Below, in pieces: positions 59,302 to 64,000 of a stretch of 64,000 bases of DNA. Under the pieces are notes generated by a model that did not search any database, had not been told where the DNA came from, and saw nothing but the letters and a program-made list of their open reading frames with translations. The translations under genes and the position numbers were made by a program. Source of the DNA: Bin52 sp965213935 (lineage in GTDB: Bacteria; Pseudomonadota; Alphaproteobacteria; Thalassobaculales; Thalassobaculaceae); the NCBI GenBank assembly GCA_965213935.1, contig CBDCAO010000011.1, positions 767,190-831,189 of the forward strand, read 5' to 3'. Every line of letters begins with the position of its first letter. Position 1 is the first letter of the stretch.

Positions 59302-59500
59302 GTGACCGCGCCCGGCGCGGTCGGTGCAGTTCGCCGCCCGCGAGCACGAAGGCGACGTCCCAGTCGCTGTCCGGCTCTGCGCCCTGTGGCCGCAGGGTTT
59401 CCTGGCAGGCAGCGGCCAGGTCCCGTTCGGTGATGACGGGCGGCATGGTCTGGGTCAGTCCCCGAGCGCCGGCGCGGCCCGCTCATCAGGTCGGCGTCAG
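59302..59500 (-). pseudogene. Partial duplicate of the MNT-HEPN 5' region
   Basis: This segment is a near-copy of about 58018-58230. It retains the start as ATG (MPPVITERDLAAACQETLRPQG), then jumps to SDWDVAFVLAGGELHRPRRA, with the GSRARG motif deleted. The last codons of the small membrane gene (ending in GD stop) are also copied. It shows that ATG was the original start now mutated to ATA in the full gene. No further gene in the 317-bp gap 59266-59582. Confidence 0.75.
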
Positions 59501-59582
59501 TGTGCATGAATGTTGACTGTATGAGACCAAAAGAGCAATTGAGTCACAATATGTACAACAAGGTGCGCAAAGGAAGGCCGCC

Positions 59583-60125
59583 ATGGCCGCGAACACGCAG
59601 GCAAAACCGTCTCCCAAACGCATGCAGGTCCTCCTGCGCCCCGAGGACGCGGCCCGTCTCGCAAGCCTGCAGGAGCAGTACCGGGTGCGGCACGGCGTGC
59701 CGCTGCGGCGGCGCCGGCGGCGAGCTCGCGAGCGGCTACGTGCTGTTCACGCCGGAGGGCCGGGGAGGGCAGCGCTACGACACCGATCTCACCTGGTCGT
59801 TCTTCCAGCGCCCGACCGGCCGGGGATCCGGGCAGGTAAGGGGAGCTGGACCTGCACAGCCCGCTGCCGGCGGCGGTGCACGGGCTGGTGCGCGAGGCGC
59901 TTGACGCCTGGGCGAAAGTCTCCGGCATCACCGGGACCGAGGTCGCCGACAACGCCGACGCGAACCTGCGCATCGGTTACCTGGCACCGGGGATCTTCGC
60001 AAACAGCATCGGCGGCGGTTCGGCCCAGGACCCGCTGCGGGTCGCTGGTCGGCATCAACCCCGATGCCGAGCGCTACGCGCACACGCTCTACAACACCCT
60101 GCTGCACGAGATCGGCCACGCGCTG
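59583..60125 (+). pseudogene. Matrixin/serralysin-like metallopeptidase remnant, multiply frameshifted
   Basis: Fragments in three frames: MAANTQAKPSPKRMQVLLRPEDA, then YVLFTPEGRGGQRYDTDLTWSF, then LVREALDAWAKVSGI and NADANLRIGYLAPGIFANSIGGGSAQD, then NPDAERYAHTLYNTLLHEIGHAL. The last part holds the HExxH zinc motif (HEIGH). At least three frameshifts are present, and the peptidase sequence stops exactly at HEIGHAL, where it is fused to a HigB tail. Serralysin/matrixin-type proteins are usually secreted, so this is a decayed secreted-protease gene. Confidence 0.7.
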
Positions 60126-60239
60126 AAGGGCGACAGGGCGGGTCGGTATGCGGTTCGCCTGACGGCCAACTGGCGGCTGACCTTCGGTTGGGCTGAAGAC
60201 AGCGCGGTGGACGTGGACATAGAGGACTATCATCAATGA
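60120..60239 (+). pseudogene. HigB-like toxin C-terminal fragment fused to the peptidase remnant
   Basis: KGDRAGRYAVRLTANWRLTFGW...VDIEDYH is the usual HigB/RelE toxin C-terminus (KGDR.GRY..R....WR..F.W......V.I.DYH). The N-terminal two-thirds of the toxin is missing. The in-frame stop overlaps the higA start (ATGA), as in a normal higBA operon. The junction shares the codons for Ala-Leu, which suggests a deletion between the two genes. Confidence 0.75.
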
Positions 60240-60541
60240 TCGAAAGACACCGTTCCATCGAGCCAGTGCATCCCGGGGAAGTCCTGCGCGAGGATATCTT
60301 GCCTGCGCTTTCAATGGGCAAGACGGCTGTGGCCGACGCTCTCGGCATTTCCCGGCAGACGCTTTACGACATCCTGAACGAGAAGCAGCCGGTGACCGCC
60401 GAGATGGCGGTGCGGTTCGGCAAGTTGTTCGGCAATGGCGGGCGTTTCTGGATCAATCTGCAGCGCAGCCACGACTTGGCGGTCGCCGAGCGCACCGTGG
60501 ACGTGTCGGAGATACGGACTGTCGAGGCGCGAGCAGGCTGA
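60236..60541 (+). CDS. HigA-family antitoxin
   Basis: 101 residues. The family signature HPGEVLREDILPALSMGKTAVADALGISRQTLYDILN, with VTAEMAVRFGKLFGNGGRFWINLQ, is diagnostic of HigA (XRE fold). Its toxin partner is reduced to a C-terminal fragment, so it is another orphan antitoxin in this window. Confidence 0.88.
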   Translation: MIERHRSIEPVHPGEVLREDILPALSMGKTAVADALGISRQTLYDILNEKQPVTAEMAVRFGKLFGNGGRFWINLQRSHDLAVAERTVDVSEIRTVEARAG

Positions 60542-60718
60542 TCCTCGGAGCGATGGAAGGCGACGCGAATCCAGCCGGACGAAGCGTACATGCGGACAGC
60601 GTCCGGCATTTGGCCGATGGTGGACACCGGGGTCGAAGGGATCATGGTTAGCGCGGTCGCAACGAGACGGGAACCGCGGCCGACGTAGCTTGTTGACGTG
60701 ATCGTTGCATGAGGGACC

Positions 60719-61683
60719 GTGGAATTGGCTGGCAGCGACTTTCTTGACCTCAAGCGACGATTTCGCGACTTGCGGGATACGGAACCTGCTCAAAGTGAAT
60801 TCGAAGATCCGGGTGTCTTGGCGTCTCTGGATGTGTGGGGGCCAGGTCCGACCTTCGGCCGGGATGAGCTTCTCGAACATGCCAGGGTTGCGCTTCTGTC
60901 GGAAGCGGGGGCCGGCAAGTCGAGGGAAATGAACGAACAGGCCAAGCGTCTCGAGACGGAGGGTCGCCACGCCTTTTCTGTGCCCATGGAGTCTCTCGAT
61001 AGTGAATCTCTGACGTGCCTGCTTGAACCGTCAGCAGGGGAGAAGTTTGAGGCTTGGAAATCAGACGGGATGGTGAACCGGGCTGGTTTTTCCTCGACGC
61101 GGTGGAAGAGCTCAAGCTCACAAATGGCAGGCTCGAGCGGGCGCTTCGGCGGTTCTCGAGGGATATAACCGGCCATCTCGGTCGTGCCCGGGTGTTCGTT
61201 TCGTCCCGCCCCGGCGACTGGCGTCCATGTCTGGATGTGACAACGTTGCAAAGCTGGCTTCCGGTTCAAGACGAGGTCGCAGAGGTCGTCGCGCTGGAAG
61301 CGGAACAGGTGTTCATGGCGGCAATTCAGCGAGAATCTGCCGAACCGGTGCAGTTCCGCCATCGACAGCAGAGCGAGCCGAGGGAAAACGCCATACGTAC
61401 GGTTGCGATGCTGCCGATGAAGAGCGACCAGATCACGGCGTTCGCAAAGCATCGGGGTATCAACGATGTTGGCGCGTTTCTTGAAGAGAGAGCGGGAGAA
61501 CGCATGGGACTTTGCCCGCCGTCCGCTGGACTTGGCAGACTTGGTTGCGCATTGGAAGAAGTCGGGGCGTCTCGGAACCCGGGAGGAACAACACGAAACG
61601 GACGCCATGACAAGGCTGAGGGACGATCCCGATCGGCCGGACCGCAATGTGCTCAGCGACGTGGATGCCGGGATGCAGTCTTG
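60719..61683 (+). pseudogene. STAND-like P-loop ATPase, frameshifted
   Basis: The start is GTG 60719 with gaggga upstream. The N-terminal region has the Walker A VALLSEAGAGKSREMNEQA. A frameshift near 61060 leads to GWFFLDAVEELKLTNGRLERALRRFSRDITGHL (Walker B-like) and VFVSSRPGDW; a second near 61475 leads to NAWDFARRPLDLADLVAHWK. The pattern resembles STAND-type NTPases such as NACHT proteins, many of which act in phage defence; I cannot name the subfamily. It stops just before recD2 and appears dead. Confidence 0.6.
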
Positions 61684-61724
61684 AGGGCGGGTGGCGCACC
61701 GTGCGGTGTTGCGTCCGGGTGGCC

Positions 61725-63914
61725 ATGAGCGAAGCCCGGGGCGAGGTTCTCGCCGGTCAGGTGGAACGGGTGGTGTTCCACAATCCCGACTCCGGCTTCT
61801 GCGTCCTGCGGGTCAAGGCACGTGGTCACCGCGATCTGGTGGCGGTGGTCGGCAACACTCCGCATCCTGGAGCCGGTGAATGGATCACGGCCACGGGCGA
61901 ATGGGAGACCGACCGCAGGCACGGCCAGCAGTTCAGGGCCGGATTCATGCGGTTTGCCGAACCCTCGACGACCGATGGCATCCTGAGATACCTGGGATCG
62001 GGAATGATCCCCGGGATCGGACCGGTCTATGCGAAGAAGCTGGTCACGGCGTTCGGCGAGCGGGTGTTCGACATCATCGAGAGCGAGCCGCGCCGGTTGC
62101 GGGATGTCCCGGGTATCGGAGAGGTGCGCACGCGCCGGATCATCGCCGCATGGAAGGAACAGAAGGCGATCCGGGAAATCATGGTGTTCCTGCACGAGCA
62201 CGGTGTCGGGACCGGCCGGGCGACCCGGATCTACAGGACCTATGGTGTGGACGCGGTACGGGTGCTCTCGCAGGATCCCTACCGCCTGATCAGGGATATC
62301 CGCGGCATCGGTTTCCGGGTCGCCGACGGGATCGCGCACAAGCTTGGCATCGAGAAACATGCCATGGTCCGGATTCGCGCCGGGGTCATGCACGTGCTGC
62401 AGGAGGCGACCGGGCAGGGGCACTGCGGGCTGCCCGAGCACGAGCTGTTCGAGCGGGCCTGTTCCCTGCTCGAGGTTCCCGATACGCTGGCCCGTCAGGC
62501 GCTCGACCACGAGATTGCGGACGGCCACCTGGTCGCCGACGAGGTCGGGGGAACCGCGTGCCTGTTCCAGGCCGGGCTCTACCGGGCCGAACTGGCCATC
62601 GCCCGCAGGCTGCTCGAAACGGCGGTCGGGTCACCGCCCTGGCCTGTCATCGATGCCGACAGGGCACTGTCATGGGTCAGAGAACGGATCGGGTTCGACC
62701 TGGCGCCGGGCCAGGCCGAAGCCGTACGCCGGGCGCTCACGTCGAAGGTCATGGTGATGACCGGCGGTCCCGGGGTTGGCAAGACCACCATCGTCACGGC
62801 CATCCAGCGCATCCTGATGGCCAAGGGTGTCGGGATCGAGTTATGCGCGCCTACCGGTCGTGCCGCCAAGCGTCTGAGCGAGGCGACCGGTCGACCGGCG
62901 CGCACCATCCACCGGCTGCTGGTGTTCGATCCGGTCACCGGCGGGTTCAGGCACAACGCAGACAACCGGCTGGAATGCGACCTGCTGATCGTCGACGAGA
63001 CCTCGATGGTTGACGTCGGCCTGATGAATGCACTGCTGGCGGCACTTCCCGACCGGTGCGCCCTGCTGCTGGTCGGCGATGTCGACCAGCTGCCGTCCGT
63101 CGGACCCGGTCAGGTGCTGTCCGACATCATCAGCTCCGGCGCTGTGCCGGTGGTCCGGCTTGTCGAGGTGTTCCGGCAGGCGGCGCGCAGCCGCATCATC
63201 GCGTCAGCCCACGACATCAACCGCGGTGTCGTGCCCGACCTGTCGAAACCGGACGGCGTGAGCGACTTTTACTTCTTTGCGGCCGATGAACCCGACCGCG
63301 CCCATGACCGGATCGTCGAGCTGGTGCATCGCCGCATTCCCGACCGGTTCGGTTTCGACCCGGTCCGGGATATCCAGGTCCTGTGTCCGATGACCCGCAG
63401 CGTGGTCGGAACCCGGGCGCTCAACCTTGCTCTGCAGGAGATGCTCAACCCGGACAGGTCCCGGTCAATCACCAGGTTCGGCTGGACCTTTGCTCCCGGC
63501 GACCGGGTCATGCAGACCGAGAACGACTACAACCGCGACGTTTACAACGGGGATATCGGCCAGGTGAGTGACATCGATGACGAGGCCGGTGAGCTCACGG
63601 TGTCGTTCGACGGCACACCGGTGACCTACACCTCGGGCGATCTCGACGCCCTGGTGCCGGCCTATGCCACCACCATCCACAAGAGCCAGGGCTCGGAGTT
63701 TCCCGTGGTGGTCATTCCGGTCATGACCCAGCACTACCACATGCTGCGCCGCAACCTGCTCTACACCGGGGTCACCCGGGGCAAGAGGCTGGCCGTTCTT
63801 GTCGGCCAGAGACAGGCGGTGGGGATTGCGGTCAACGCCAGCGGCGGTACAAGGCGTTGGTCGCGGCTGGGCGAGTGGCTGGGCCGGGCCGGCGTCAGAT
63901 CTGCCGACGCCTGA
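61725..63914 (+). CDS. recD2: RecD2-type ATP-dependent DNA helicase
   Basis: 729 residues from ATG 61725. The N-terminal OB-like part has ERVVFHNPDSGFCVLRVKA, then two helix-hairpin-helix stretches (GMIPGIGPVYAKKLV, VPGIGEVRTRRI). The helicase core has Walker A MTGGPGVGKTTIV, CAPTGRAAKRLSEATG, DLLIVDETSMVDVGLM and LVGDVDQLPSVGPGQVLSD, and the C-terminal YATTIHKSQGSEFPVV with YTGVTRGKRL. It is a 5'-3' helicase independent of RecBC. It overlaps the convergent TPR gene end by 20 bp. Confidence 0.95.
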   Translation: MSEARGEVLAGQVERVVFHNPDSGFCVLRVKARGHRDLVAVVGNTPHPGAGEWITATGEWETDRRHGQQFRAGFMRFAEPSTTDGILRYLGSGMIPGIGPVYAKKLVTAFGERVFDIIESEPRRLRDVPGIGEVRTRRIIAAWKEQKAIREIMVFLHEHGVGTGRATRIYRTYGVDAVRVLSQDPYRLIRDIRGIGFRVADGIAHKLGIEKHAMVRIRAGVMHVLQEATGQGHCGLPEHELFERACSLLEVPDTLARQALDHEIADGHLVADEVGGTACLFQAGLYRAELAIARRLLETAVGSPPWPVIDADRALSWVRERIGFDLAPGQAEAVRRALTSKVMVMTGGPGVGKTTIVTAIQRILMAKGVGIELCAPTGRAAKRLSEATGRPARTIHRLLVFDPVTGGFRHNADNRLECDLLIVDETSMVDVGLMNALLAALPDRCALLLVGDVDQLPSVGPGQVLSDIISSGAVPVVRLVEVFRQAARSRIIASAHDINRGVVPDLSKPDGVSDFYFFAADEPDRAHDRIVELVHRRIPDRFGFDPVRDIQVLCPMTRSVVGTRALNLALQEMLNPDRSRSITRFGWTFAPGDRVMQTENDYNRDVYNGDIGQVSDIDDEAGELTVSFDGTPVTYTSGDLDALVPAYATTIHKSQGSEFPVVVIPVMTQHYHMLRRNLLYTGVTRGKRLAVLVGQRQAVGIAVNASGGTRRWSRLGEWLGRAGVRSADA

Positions 63915-64000
63915 GTTCGGCCCGCAGTTCCTCGATTGCCTGCGCAGTGCGCGCCGCGTGCGGGTGGATCTCCAGCACGGTTTCGAAGATCTCCAGCGCC
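63895..64000 (-). CDS. TPR-repeat protein, C-terminal end (cut by window edge)
   Basis: Only 34 codons are visible: ALEIFETVLEIHPHAARTAQAIEELRAELRRRQI then stop. The LEIFETVLEIHPHA pattern is a tetratricopeptide-repeat helix pair. The gene continues beyond position 64000; function not determinable. It converges with recD2 and overlaps its end. Confidence 0.6.
   Translation of the reverse strand, partial: ALEIFETVLEIHPHAARTAQAIEELRAELRRRQI

Noticed and set aside
1..64000. CRISPR array.
   Set aside because: No regularly spaced direct repeats were seen; the only repeats are target duplications, inverted repeats and the MNT partial duplication.

Overview
The window is GC-rich bacterial chromosome, most likely from an alphaproteobacterium, perhaps a marine or host-associated Rhodospirillales-like lineage. 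The pointers are a respiratory complex I accessory gene (NDUFA12 type) next to mlaD and a DUF2155 gene, the aroQ-accB-accC-aat gene order, a B12-dependent ribonucleotide reductase, and many TRAP and MFS transporters with CoA-ligase, SDR and amidase genes. No rRNA or other taxonomic marker is present, so this is inference.

Layout. 1-4.8 kb: a DUF3604-like gene (cut by the window edge), an M29/NicX-like gene and a TRAP transporter (dctPQM). 4.8-6.7 kb: a decayed scar with a tyrosine-recombinase remnant, an intact Phd-type antitoxin, and a PemK/MazF-type toxin gene split by a tnpB element. 6.8-11.8 kb: a fused HyuA-HyuB hydantoinase and a creatinase, probably creatine/creatinine use. 12.1-14.9 kb: a periplasmic four-EF-hand protein divergent from an OmpR/histidine-kinase pair whose sensor domain has an Asp/His-rich tract. 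15.2-21.5 kb: tRNA-Thr, TauD-like dioxygenase, MFS, amidase, SDRs, nitroreductase, VOC protein. 21.5-27.3 kb: polA, CmcJ-like oxidoreductase, cobQ and a periplasmic cyclophilin. 27.4-36.8 kb: two CoA ligases, MFS, thiolase-like protein, Zn-ribbon/OB-SDR fusion, cyclase, VOC enzyme and a TRAP binding protein, probably a catabolic island.

37.0-46.4 kb is the housekeeping block aroQ-accB-accC-aat ... DUF2155-mlaD-NDUFA12. It was invaded twice by tnpB sequences. One intact tnpB was then split by an IS4-type element whose transposase carries an N-terminal DruA-like (DUF4338) domain. Removing this element and one copy of its 8-bp target duplication restores a 408-residue TnpB with all its catalytic residues. 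46.8-54.4 kb: nrdJ, then a PRISE-type SDR, a CoA ligase and a dihydroorotase-like hydrolase. 54.7-61.7 kb is a graveyard of defence and toxin-antitoxin genes: IS1595-type element, AbiEii-like nucleotidyltransferase with partner, MNT-HEPN fusion, RelE-Xre pair, peptidase-HigB chimera with higA, and a STAND-like ATPase pseudogene. The window ends with recD2 and the end of a TPR gene.

The most unusual signal is the tnpB element itself. Copies 1 and 2 are bounded by 9-10 bp direct repeats and by imperfect 36-bp terminal inverted repeats, neither of which is expected of IS200/IS605 elements. The two copies are nearly identical except for the outermost 16-17 bp on the side upstream of tnpB. The DruA-transposase fusion IS is the second highlight.
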